Positions 19,289-27,652 are shown, counted from the stretch's first letter. The stretch is DNA of 35,131 nt from Tannerellaceae bacterium (GCA_031267775.1 JAIRYL010000070.1:1-35131); one strand, 5' to 3'. The notes: generated from the sequence alone by a model not told the origin. A program made the numbers and translations.

Positions 19289-20256
19289 CCTGTATGAATA
19301 TAAGGGAAGCCGGCCAGTAAAAGCAATATGACAAGAATACCCATGGCAAGTTCCGTATGATTGTTTACCTGAATGGCGCGTTGCAAATCGTTCCACGAAA
19401 AGGGACGCTCATTCACGCCGATGTATGGCTTTTCTACCGGACGACCAAAATAGTTATGCGTCCCTCCAAACCGGCAATCCAATATGGCGGCCAAAGCAGC
19501 TTCGGGATAGCCTGCGTTAGGGCTTTCGTGCGCCGGGCCAAAGCGTTTGACAAATCCGAGCTTGTCCCAATTACCCGAAACAAACAGCATCAGGTAAGCC
19601 GTTAGCCGGGCCGGGATATAGTTGGCCACATCGTCAATTTTTGCCGCCGCCTGTCCAAATTCATAATATCGCTCCGTTTTATAGCCAATCATGGAATCGA
19701 GCGTATTGATCATCTTGTAGGCCATCATGCCGGGCAATCCTAACAGGGCAAACCAAAACATGGGCGCGACAACGCCATCGTTTAAATTTTCGGCCAACGA
19801 TTCGAGGGCTGCCGTTCTGATTTCGTGGGGAGAAAGGCTGGACGTGTCTCGCCCCACGATACGCGACAGTCGTTCGCGTCCTTCCTCCACATTTCGCCCG
19901 ACAGCTTCAAATACGCCCTGCACTTCGCGAATAAGCGTCTTGCCGGCCAGGCAATAAAAAACGCCAATCCCTACAAACAGGGCTTCCATGCGGGGATGAA
20001 AGGACAAGGAGGCGCATACAAGCAAAGCATGACACGCAAGGAATACGCCGGCAATTAACAGAAAGGAGAACAGGCTTCCTTTCAGGTAGCGATTCGCCCC
20101 CTTGTTAAAAGCGCGCTCGCCGGCGCCGATTATTTTGCCAAACAAGGCTACGGGGTGAGGCCATCCTTCGGGGTCACCCACTAAACGGTCGGCCATCCAT
20201 CCCCCGATAAATGGAATCAGTCGAAACAATACTAAAGAATGGCTAATCCAACTCAT
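19285..20256 (-). CDS. cbiB: Adenosylcobinamide-phosphate synthase (CbiB/CobD)
   Basis: ADRLVGDPEGWPHPVALFGKIIGAGE, RDTSSLSPHEIRTAALESLAENLNDGVVAPMFWF, MINTLDSMIGYKTERYYEFG; 4-bp overlap with cobU. Confidence 0.96.
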   Translation of the reverse strand: MSWISHSLVLFRLIPFIGGWMADRLVGDPEGWPHPVALFGKIIGAGERAFNKGANRYLKGSLFSFLLIAGVFLACHALLVCASLSFHPRMEALFVGIGVFYCLAGKTLIREVQGVFEAVGRNVEEGRERLSRIVGRDTSSLSPHEIRTAALESLAENLNDGVVAPMFWFALLGLPGMMAYKMINTLDSMIGYKTERYYEFGQAAAKIDDVANYIPARLTAYLMLFVSGNWDKLGFVKRFGPAHESPNAGYPEAALAAILDCRFGGTHNYFGRPVEKPYIGVNERPFSWNDLQRAIQVNNHTELAMGILVILLLLAGFPYIHTG

Positions 20257-20370
20257 ATTTATTATATAGACGGCAAAGATAATGTTCCTGACTGAATTTT
20301 TCCGGTTTTTCGGGGTATAAAATCGGGAGGGGGGAAAAGGGGCGGTTTGTTATCGCCTTTAGCTTAACTA

Positions 20371-20454
20371 TACGACATTGGGATTGAACCTAAAACCTTT
20401 ATCTATATCTCTCGATTAAAATTCAAGCGCTCTATCCAGTTGAGCTACATTCGT
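20371..20454 (-). pseudogene. Degenerate tRNA-like sequence (tRNA-Lys-like, anticodon loop ATTTTAA)
   Basis: Minus strand ACGAATGTAGCTCAACTGGATAGAGCGCTTGAATTTTAATCGAGAG...AGGTTCAATCCC: intact D-arm and anticodon-arm signatures, abnormal variable region, poorly pairing acceptor and T stems. Confidence 0.5.
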
Positions 20455-20464
20455 TTTCTTTAGT

Positions 20465-20740
20465 TCACTTATCTGCGTAATGACCTTCTATACTTAAAAC
20501 CAAAACAGTTACAACTTCATCAAGAACATCATAAATTAAACGGTCATGTGCCGTTATCCGTCTTGAATAAGTGACAGAATTCCCGGCTTTCATTGGTTTT
20601 GGGCGTCCGGTTCCAGTTCTTGGGTGTTCCATCATCTCCTCTAATAACTTTACCAGCTTTTTGTAAGATACCGGATTTGATTTTTTATACTTGGCAACCA
20701 CACTGACAACTTCCTTTGAGAACTCAATTCTATATATCAT
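20465..20740 (-). CDS. YoeB-family toxin
   Basis: MIYRIEFSKEVVSVVAKYKKSNPVSYKKLVKLLEEMMEHPRTGTGRPKPMKAGNSVTYSRRITAHDRLIYDV...SIEGHYADK; start reassigned from 20782 to 20740. Confidence 0.93.
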   Translation of the reverse strand: MIYRIEFSKEVVSVVAKYKKSNPVSYKKLVKLLEEMMEHPRTGTGRPKPMKAGNSVTYSRRITAHDRLIYDVLDEVVTVLVLSIEGHYADK

Positions 20741-20991
20741 AAAGAATCCAGGAAACTGTGAAGTTCTTCGTTTGTTTTGCAAGAAACCGTTTTTCCTTCC
20801 CTGTACTGCTTCCGGCCTTCTTCAAGTCTTTTCTCCAGTTCCGGAGTCATAACAAAGTCGCTATCATAAACAGGAATAAGCATATAGGACGTTCTTCCCC
20901 TACGTTTAATAATTACTTCTTCTCCATTGTCGGCGCGGTCGAAATATTCGGCTTGTTTATCTCTGAACTCTCTCGATGTTATTTGTATCAT
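20737..20991 (-). CDS. YefM/Phd-family antitoxin
   Basis: MIQITSREFRDKQAEYFDRADNGEEVIIKRRGRTSYMLIPV; 4-bp overlap with the toxin. Confidence 0.9.
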   Translation of the reverse strand: MIQITSREFRDKQAEYFDRADNGEEVIIKRRGRTSYMLIPVYDSDFVMTPELEKRLEEGRKQYREGKTVSCKTNEELHSFLDSL

Positions 20992-21091
20992 ACCCTTTTC
21001 TTTTTAATGCGTACCAAATATGGTGCAAAAATACCATTTGTTTTTAAAAACCGTATGCAATAAAAGGAGATTTTTTTGTATTATTTGTTTG

Positions 21092-21121
21092 TTTGCAAAT
21101 CAAAAATAATGCATACATTTG
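21092..21121 (+). promoter_or_regulatory. Bacteroidetes-type promoter
   Basis: TTTG (21092-21095), 18 nt spacer, TACATTTG (21114-21121). Confidence 0.6.
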
Positions 21122-21127
21122 CACGCA

Positions 21128-21283
21128 TCGAAAAAGAAAAAGTTTTTCAGGAAGGAGTTTTTTACTCCATTTTTTGTAAAAAATTATATAATGATAATCG
21201 TTTAAAAAGTCTTGATTTCTGTCTGCAGAAAGAGACATTAAAAAGAGGGTGAGTCAAAAGTTTGAATACGCCCTCTTTTTTTC
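21128..21283 (+). ncRNA. Candidate structured leader / attenuator or small RNA
   Basis: Lies between a good promoter and an intrinsic terminator, with small hairpins GAAAAAGTTTTTC, GGAGTTTTTTACTCC, TTTCTG..CAGAAA and no convincing ORF. Confidence 0.4.
21243..21283 (+). terminator. Intrinsic terminator 16 nt upstream of the next ATG
   Basis: AAGAGGGTG / CGCCCTCTT 9-bp stem (one G-T) followed by a T-run. Confidence 0.7.
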
Positions 21284-21298
21284 GGTTTAAAATTATTT

Positions 21299-22378
21299 AT
21301 GAAAACTAAGAATAGTATCTATATTGCACTTGGTTTGCTATGTACCTTGAAAATAGTCGGACAGACAGAAATGGTACGTATTTATGCCGTGAATGAACAA
21401 AACAATCCGGTTGACGGCGTGTACGCCGGTATTCCGTACCGGTATCGTTTCTGGTATTCCGATACGCTGGGAATCATTGACATTCCTTTATCCGAGCTGT
21501 CCCTGCGGGACACGCTATCTCTTTTGCATATCAGCTATAAACCTGTGTTCATCGACGCGCAGTCATTGATATCATCCATGAATCATAAAAAAAACATACA
21601 GTTACAATCAGATATTAAAGTATTAGACGAAGTAACAGTAACTCCTTTGAATCCGGCAAAACTGGTAAAGGAAGCCATACGTCTGATTCCTGCATTATAT
21701 TCTCCTGCATTTGCATATCCTCTTTCGTTACACGCCAATATAGATGTTTTTAACGCAAATGATTCTACTTCAATCATATATTACAAAGGAGCTTTGCAGA
21801 TTTCACAGCCCGATCAAAAAAAACTGCCCTGCGTAAGTAAATTGGCAGAGATCGAACAAATAGCCGGCAATGCAAAAGATCAACTGTATCCGATTCGGGT
21901 AAGTCGTTTCGCCGAAATAATTCCAATTGGAGAACAGGGCGTCATCCGTAACTTCAAGCGCTATGTTTTTGACAAATATCAATATATACAATACAGAGGC
22001 AGCGAAGCTGTACAGGTATATTTCCACAGGGAGAAGGGTGATTTTAAACAAACAGGAAGCCTGATTATACGGGAAGATACAAAAGCGATTGTTGCGCTTA
22101 TCTATTCTACTCAATCAATGAAAAACGTAATGAAAAGCACCACCAAAGGAAGTATGATTTATACTAATCTTGATTCCCATCAGGTAGAAATTAACTATAG
22201 CCTCAATGCAGATAACCTTTATGAATTTGAATCTGGAATGTATCATGTACAATATACAAATCATCGGAAAAATACGTTCCAAAGCATTATTCTTAATTCT
22301 TACCTGAAGAAGATAACATCCACGAATATTGAAACTGGCAGCAAAATACCGGTTAATGAATTATTTATAAAAGAATGA
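21299..22378 (+). CDS. Secreted carboxypeptidase-regulatory-like domain protein (possibly DUF5686-like)
   Basis: Signal peptide; IKVLDEVTVTPLNPAKLVKEAIRLIPALYSP; extracellular beta-rich sequence. Confidence 0.65.
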   Translation: MKTKNSIYIALGLLCTLKIVGQTEMVRIYAVNEQNNPVDGVYAGIPYRYRFWYSDTLGIIDIPLSELSLRDTLSLLHISYKPVFIDAQSLISSMNHKKNIQLQSDIKVLDEVTVTPLNPAKLVKEAIRLIPALYSPAFAYPLSLHANIDVFNANDSTSIIYYKGALQISQPDQKKLPCVSKLAEIEQIAGNAKDQLYPIRVSRFAEIIPIGEQGVIRNFKRYVFDKYQYIQYRGSEAVQVYFHREKGDFKQTGSLIIREDTKAIVALIYSTQSMKNVMKSTTKGSMIYTNLDSHQVEINYSLNADNLYEFESGMYHVQYTNHRKNTFQSIILNSYLKKITSTNIETGSKIPVNELFIKE

Positions 22379-22400
22379 ATGGACGTTTCGAAATGTAACT

Positions 22401-22545
22401 CTATCTGGAAATAGCCTCTGCCGCTTCAATAAGCGCATTAAAATCAGGCTCGTACACATCTCCAATTGTACCGATGCGAAACGTATCCGCCTGCGATAAT
22501 TTTCCGGGATTAAATAACGAATCCCTTTTGTATTAAGTCCTTCAT
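22401..22545 (-). pseudogene. 3' relic of a 2-aminoethylphosphonate-pyruvate transaminase-like (PhnW) gene
   Basis: Minus strand translates [11 protein letters not shown] then, after a 1-nt frameshift, [36 protein letters not shown]; matches the remembered PhnW C-terminus (KGFVIYPGKL...DTFRIGNIG). Confidence 0.65.
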
Positions 22546-22547
22546 TT

Positions 22548-22715
22548 GGGCGCGTCCCCCGCAAGGGGAATGAAGAATGCAGAATTAAAATAAATCGAAC
22601 GAAAAAAAGGCACGGCAAGCATTCTACCCAGGCAAGAAGCCTCTGATACATTTGCAAATTCTCAATTCTCAATTCTCAATTCTCAATTTAATTAGGGCGC
22701 GTCCCCCGCAAGGGG
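22548..22715. repeat. Pair of 21-bp direct repeats GGGCGCGTCCCCCGCAAGGGG
   Basis: Identical copies at 22548-22568 and 22695-22715. Confidence 0.9.
22655..22687. repeat. 7-bp tandem repeat (ATTCTCA)n, about four units
   Basis: aattctcaattctcaattctcaattctcaattt. Confidence 0.9.
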
Positions 22716-22719
22716 GGCC

Positions 22720-22783
22720 GGGCTTTCCGCTGCAAGTCCTCGCTCGCTGCGCTCGTTGCGGGCTATCCGCTGCAATCCCTCGC
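22720..22783. repeat. GC-rich REP-like direct repeat, 24-bp units at 40-bp spacing
   Basis: GGGCTTTCCGCTGCAAGTCCTCGC (22720-22743) and GGGCTATCCGCTGCAATCCCTCGC (22760-22783). Confidence 0.75.
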
Positions 22784-22817
22784 GCGTCGCGCCCCCTGCG
22801 GCGGCGCTCAAAGGCTC

Positions 22818-22930
22818 GCTCGCCGGCGCCGATTATTTTGCCAAACAAGGCTACGGGGCGAGGCCATCCTTCGGGGTCTCCCACTAAACGGTCGGCCATC
22901 CATCCCCCGATAACTGGAATCAGTCGAAAC
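22818..22930 (-). pseudogene. Truncated duplicate of the cbiB 5' coding region
   Basis: 113 bp matching 20115-20227 with 3 mismatches; translates FRLIPVIGGWMADRLVGDPEGWPRPVALFGKIIGAGERAF. Confidence 0.95.
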
Positions 22931-22935
22931 GAAAC

Positions 22936-23040
22936 TTCCACATGCAGGAGTAAAATTTTCCGCATGCAAGAAATTTTGCTCTCACATGCGGGAGCAATAT
23001 TTCTTGCATGTGAAAAAAATATTTCTCACATGTGGAAAAC
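22936..23040. repeat. Degenerate repeat array of about 22-bp units centred on CACATG/GCATGC
   Basis: CCACATGCAGGAGTAAAATTTT / CCGCATGCAAGAAATTTTGCT / CTCACATGCGGGAGCAATATTT / CTTGCATGTGAAAAAAATATTT / CTCACATGTGGAAAA. Confidence 0.7.
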
Positions 23041-23312
23041 AGAGAGGTTGTTAACAATTGCCGGACGCTCCTTGCTCACGCGCGGAGATATCGAAAATGT
23101 ACTGAGCAACTACTTCCTGGACGAGCTGCCCACGTTCCTGAAAATAGTATACTCCAGCTATTGGTATAATATATCATAAACGGAGCGGGGCGTCCGGTTA
23201 CATCTTCCTCGCTCCATTCTCTTTGATGGATCTGGAGAAACTGCGCCCGTACGCTATCCATTTGCAAGAGCGATTTGCATGCTTGCCCTGGTATAAAAGG
23301 TTTGTTGCTGTA

Positions 23313-26159
23313 TTAAAATCGGGGAGGGCCGCCCGGACCGCCCGGACCTCTCGGGCCGCGAGGGCCGCGATTTCCGCTCATGGCGTCGGCTGTGGTTGCG
23401 CCTCCTTTAAAGAGGCTGAAACGGTATACAAAGTGTACCATAAGGTAACGTCCCAGGGTGTTATACTTTGAATAGGTAGAGCCTTCGGCGTTGATCTGCT
23501 GCGTAATGCCGTTACGCTGTGCCAGGATATCGTACATTTTGACGCGCAGGGTGGCTTGGTTTCCTTTGAGGAATGATTTGGAGAGGGAGGCGTTCCAGAT
23601 CGTTTCGTCTTGCCGGTATCCGGCGTCGTATCCCGAAGTGGTAGACCAGTTGAGGTCTGTCTCTATTTTAAAGTCGTATGGCAGATAAACGGCGGTTGTT
23701 CCTCCCACGCCATAATTAAAGGTATTCAGGTTGTTGTCTGGCTGGAGGGAGTAATCGGCTTTGTTATAACGGATATTTCCATTTACGCCTAAATCGATGA
23801 TGGGGGAACGGAAATCGATTCCGGCCCGCTCCATGAGCGTAAGCGTTTTATTGGTGTTTTTTTCGCTGTTGATAAACGAATTATTGTTTGCATAGCCGGC
23901 CATGGACATGTTGTTTACCGAGAATTTCCTGTTTTTCAACGGAGTATTGAATATAAACCGGAGGTTGCCCCGGTAATTTCCATTTGTATTTCTGTATGTT
24001 GTTTGCCTTCTGCCGCCTCCAAGATTGGTTTGCTCCGATACGATGGCGTTTAGCACATAGTTTCCGTCGGCCATGAGGATAATAGCCGTTTGTTTTTCGG
24101 GGAGGAATTTCTGGAAACGTACAAAGAGGTTGTTGGTGTAATAAGGCTTGAGATCCGGATTACCGATGATTGTATTATTGGGATTCGATACGTTTGCTAC
24201 GGGTTGCAGTTGCGTCATGCCGGGCTGGCTTGTCCGTCCGTTGTAATCTATGCGCAGGTTTGTCTGCTTATTATATATGTAGTTGAACTGCGCCATAGGC
24301 GAAAGATTCAGCACATTTCTCGAAATGGAGGAGAGGATGGTATCTCCAATAAACGTTTCGCTTTTATTATAAGAAGGGTCGAGGTTCAGGCCGACTGTAT
24401 AATTAAAATTCTGCCGTTGCGATTTGAAACTCAGGCTGGCCCGCTGGCTGACGAAATCGTTGCGGTAACTCTGGCTGTATGCCGTATCGAGGGCTGTATA
24501 ATCTCCCGCGCCGTCTTTTGCATACGTATATTTAAGCGCCTCCTGACTGCGCCGGCTAAAGCTGTAAGTAGCCTGAAGAAAGTTATTCCGTCCCAAGGGT
24601 TCTACCCACGAGAAGTAAGCGCGGTAGTTATATCCTTTGTTGCCGTATTGATATTGCTGGTCTATTAACTTATTGCTGCTCGCCGCGTCTCTGCCGTCAA
24701 AATAATATGTGTTGGAGTATTCCGTGCCATTTTCGTCAGAATCGCTGTATCCTCCCGAGAAAGAAGCGCTTGCCACGCGCCCTTTGCTATTGAGCTTCCG
24801 GCTTATTTCCAGGCGCGCGTCAAGGTTATATCCATTTCCCTGGTTGGACGTATAAGACCCGCCTTTATTGAGCGAATCCATCAAGGCCTCGCCCGTATCT
24901 TTCAGTCCCTGCAAGGTAACGTATTCTTCGGACGAAACATTTTCGCTTTTACTATAACTGAAATTCGGACGGAAAATGATACTGGTCATGGTATCCGGCT
25001 TCCATTCCAGACGGAAATTCACGCCAAAATTGTCCGATTTCCTGTTTCTCGAACTTTCGCTCTGCTGATGCTGGAGGCTGTCGCCGGGCTGAATCTTCCT
25101 GTCTCTGCTATCTCCAAAAAGGTCATTGTCCGAATGGCTGTAACGAACATTCCCGTTTAATGTCAGTTTTTTATTAAATTCCCTTGTAAAATTCGTACCG
25201 ATATTCCCCGACCGGGTGATCCCGCTGCCGGCTCCTCCCTGAAAACGGGGGCCGCCGCCCATGCCGCCGCCCATGCCTTGAAACATCGTAGAGGCAAGGT
25301 CTGAAAATCCCATATTATTTGTATTGTTCAATCCGCCCATAATGGTAAACTGGTTGTTGTTATAAAACCGATTCACCATAAAATTTCCTTCGTATCGTTC
25401 GTCGCTGCCATATCCGGCAAAGGCGTTACCAAACCATCCCTGCTTCATTCCCGGTTTGACGGTAAGGTTTATCACCGTTTCTTCTTCGCCGTCGTCAAAG
25501 CCCGTCATCAAGGTCATATCGCTTTTTTTGTCCAGCACCTGCAGTTTGTCAATCATTTGAGCGGGCAGGTTTTTAGAAGCAACTTTAGGATCGTCGGAGA
25601 AAAACTCCTTTCCGTCTACCATTACCTTTTTAACTTCTTTTCCATTTACGGTAATTTTCCCTTCGCTATCAACTTCTACGCCCGGCATCTTTTTTAACAA
25701 GTCTTCCAGCACCGACCCTTCCGTTACTTTATACGAATCGGCATTGTATTCAATCGTATCGTTACGCACCACCATTTCGGGCGCTTTACCTATCACAAGG
25801 GCTTCTCCCAAAAGAACCGAGCCGTCGCTAAGCGCTAATTTGCCAACGTCTACCGGATTGGTTCTCCCGGTAATTTGCAAAGGCTGATAAAAGGGTTCAA
25901 ACCCAACAAAGGAAATATGCAAGAGGTAATTACCCGGTTTAACGTTTTTCAGCGAAAAACTTCCGTTGCGCGAACTGGCCACTCCGTTTATCATGGTACT
26001 GTCCTGAACATTCAACAGGCGGATTGTAGCCTGTTCTACAGGCGTATTCGTCCCTTCTTCAACAATAATCCCTTTTAGTCCTACATTAGACCGTTGCGCC
26101 AGCACAGGCGACGAAAAAAAACATCCAATCAACAAACCAATAAATATCTTACCTTTCAT
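23313..26159 (-). CDS. Outer-membrane beta-barrel protein with N-terminal carboxypeptidase-regulatory-like and plug domains
   Basis: Signal peptide (MKGKIFIGLLIGCFFSSPVLA); LKGIIVEEGTNTPVEQATIRLLN; plug region YKVTEGSVLEDLLKKMPGVEVDSEGKITVNGKEVKKVMVDGKEFFSDDPKVASKNLPAQMI; Gly/Pro-rich C-terminus. Start likely 26159 rather than 26168. Confidence 0.92.
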   Translation of the reverse strand: MKGKIFIGLLIGCFFSSPVLAQRSNVGLKGIIVEEGTNTPVEQATIRLLNVQDSTMINGVASSRNGSFSLKNVKPGNYLLHISFVGFEPFYQPLQITGRTNPVDVGKLALSDGSVLLGEALVIGKAPEMVVRNDTIEYNADSYKVTEGSVLEDLLKKMPGVEVDSEGKITVNGKEVKKVMVDGKEFFSDDPKVASKNLPAQMIDKLQVLDKKSDMTLMTGFDDGEEETVINLTVKPGMKQGWFGNAFAGYGSDERYEGNFMVNRFYNNNQFTIMGGLNNTNNMGFSDLASTMFQGMGGGMGGGPRFQGGAGSGITRSGNIGTNFTREFNKKLTLNGNVRYSHSDNDLFGDSRDRKIQPGDSLQHQQSESSRNRKSDNFGVNFRLEWKPDTMTSIIFRPNFSYSKSENVSSEEYVTLQGLKDTGEALMDSLNKGGSYTSNQGNGYNLDARLEISRKLNSKGRVASASFSGGYSDSDENGTEYSNTYYFDGRDAASSNKLIDQQYQYGNKGYNYRAYFSWVEPLGRNNFLQATYSFSRRSQEALKYTYAKDGAGDYTALDTAYSQSYRNDFVSQRASLSFKSQRQNFNYTVGLNLDPSYNKSETFIGDTILSSISRNVLNLSPMAQFNYIYNKQTNLRIDYNGRTSQPGMTQLQPVANVSNPNNTIIGNPDLKPYYTNNLFVRFQKFLPEKQTAIILMADGNYVLNAIVSEQTNLGGGRRQTTYRNTNGNYRGNLRFIFNTPLKNRKFSVNNMSMAGYANNNSFINSEKNTNKTLTLMERAGIDFRSPIIDLGVNGNIRYNKADYSLQPDNNLNTFNYGVGGTTAVYLPYDFKIETDLNWSTTSGYDAGYRQDETIWNASLSKSFLKGNQATLRVKMYDILAQRNGITQQINAEGSTYSKYNTLGRYLMVHFVYRFSLFKGGATTADAMSGNRGPRGPRGPGGPGGPPRF

Positions 26160-26437
26160 AATCAACACTACTTAACTTTTTTATACGAAGAATATCAGAT
26201 TCGTGTAAAATAGACGTTCTAAGGAATAATTAGTTTAATAAGATTCATGCAGATTTGTATTTATTAACAAAAAGGACGCCTTGCGTTTTTTAAGCCGTCC
26301 CATTCGAGAAGCATTTCAACGAACGCCTCCTAAGTAATGGTGTACATGAAACAATAAAATAATTCCTGTATTGTTTTTTTATTAAAAAAGTGTGTTATCT
26401 TTATGCCCGCGAATTAACCTAATAATATTTTTATCTT

Positions 26438-27652
26438 ATGAAAAGACTGCAAACCGATCTGCTGCGCTTAGGCGTAATGATGTTTATGCAATATGTATTG
26501 CTCGCCGTATGGTGGGTTCCTATGGCCGCTTATCTGGCTAACACGCTGAAATTAGAAATGCATCAGGTTTCTTTTATTTTGAGTTCGATGGCTATCGGTT
26601 CGATGGCTTCTCCGTTTGTTGGCGTAATTGCCGACCGGTATGTGGCAAGCGAAAAGGTGTTGGCCATTCTAAATCTGTCGACAGGCGTTTTATTGCTGCT
26701 TGCTACGCAACAGACTGATTTTACAGGGTTGCTGGTTACCGTTATGCTTGCCATGTTATGCTATATGCCTACATGGAGTCTGACAAGCGCTATTGCCATG
26801 CGTCATGCGCCGGCCAATCAGTTTCCGCGCATACGGGTGCTGGGTTCGGTTGGGTGGGTGGCTTCCGGTTTATTCAGTCAGGCGGCTATTTATGTGTTCG
26901 GCGTGGCTGTTTTTGACGGTACGGCGCTTCCACTTTACTGTGGCGCGGCTACCTGCTTTGTTGCCGCCGCACTCAATCTGTTATTACCCCATACGCCTGC
27001 AACGGCCGACAAAAGCCAGCGGCTTTCCGTAAAAGATATGTTGGGGTGGAACGTGGTTTCTATGCTCAGGAAACGCAATTTCTTTGTTTTTATGCTTATC
27101 TCTTTCCTTGCCGTCATTCCATTCAATCTTTATCATTTATATGGTTCTATTTTTCTGTCGGATATGAATGTAAAACATATAACCGTTACGATGAACTGGG
27201 GACAATTTGCCGAAATATTTTTCCTTATCATTACGACAACGATCATGGTGAAATTCGGTATCAAAAAGACGTTGATATTCGGACTAATCGCCATGATTAT
27301 ACGATACATAACATTTTATCTGGGAGTGGAACTGGACCAGCAGGTTTATTATATAACGGGTATTCTGGTACACGGATTGATTTTCGGGCTGTTTTTTATT
27401 GGAGGACAAGTGTATACCGACCAAGCTGCACCCGGCGCCATGAAAGCGCAGGCGCAAGGATTCCTTTCATTTGCCGTTTGGGGGGTAGGTTATCTTATCG
27501 GCACATTCCTGAACGGATATCTGATTGACGTATTCAGGCTGGGCGATACATGCAACTGGGAAGCGCTGTTTCTTATTTCCACCCTGTCTACGTGCTTATT
27601 ATTGTGCCTGTTGATCTTGTTGTTCAAAAATAAAGAATCCGGTTTAGCGTAA
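26438..27652 (+). CDS. MFS transporter, nucleoside:H+ symporter (NupG)-like
   Basis: About 12 TM segments; MQYVLLAVWWVPMAAYL, PRIRVLGSVGWVASGL. Confidence 0.85.
   Translation: MKRLQTDLLRLGVMMFMQYVLLAVWWVPMAAYLANTLKLEMHQVSFILSSMAIGSMASPFVGVIADRYVASEKVLAILNLSTGVLLLLATQQTDFTGLLVTVMLAMLCYMPTWSLTSAIAMRHAPANQFPRIRVLGSVGWVASGLFSQAAIYVFGVAVFDGTALPLYCGAATCFVAAALNLLLPHTPATADKSQRLSVKDMLGWNVVSMLRKRNFFVFMLISFLAVIPFNLYHLYGSIFLSDMNVKHITVTMNWGQFAEIFFLIITTTIMVKFGIKKTLIFGLIAMIIRYITFYLGVELDQQVYYITGILVHGLIFGLFFIGGQVYTDQAAPGAMKAQAQGFLSFAVWGVGYLIGTFLNGYLIDVFRLGDTCNWEALFLISTLSTCLLLCLLILLFKNKESGLA

Noticed and set aside
20257-20460. Cobalamin riboswitch upstream of the cbiB-cobU-cobT-cobS cluster
   Set aside because: No recognisable B12-box-like motif by eye and most of the space is taken by the tRNA-like relic; an Infernal search with the Cobalamin model would settle it.
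21044-21238. 64-aa minus-strand ORF upstream of the antitoxin
   Set aside because: AT-rich, no domain, and it covers the promoter/leader region; not convincing as a gene.
22669-22965. Intact second CbiB-like protein (98-aa minus-strand ORF)
   Set aside because: Only about 40 residues match CbiB; the rest is translated GC-rich repeat, so it is a relic rather than a gene.
22936-23040. Possible CRISPR array
   Set aside because: Units are degenerate, about 22 bp and contiguous with no distinct spacers, and no cas genes are nearby.
22652-23179. 175-aa plus-strand ORF
   Set aside because: It reads through repeats, the antisense of the cbiB relic and the 22-bp array; low-complexity composition and no domain.
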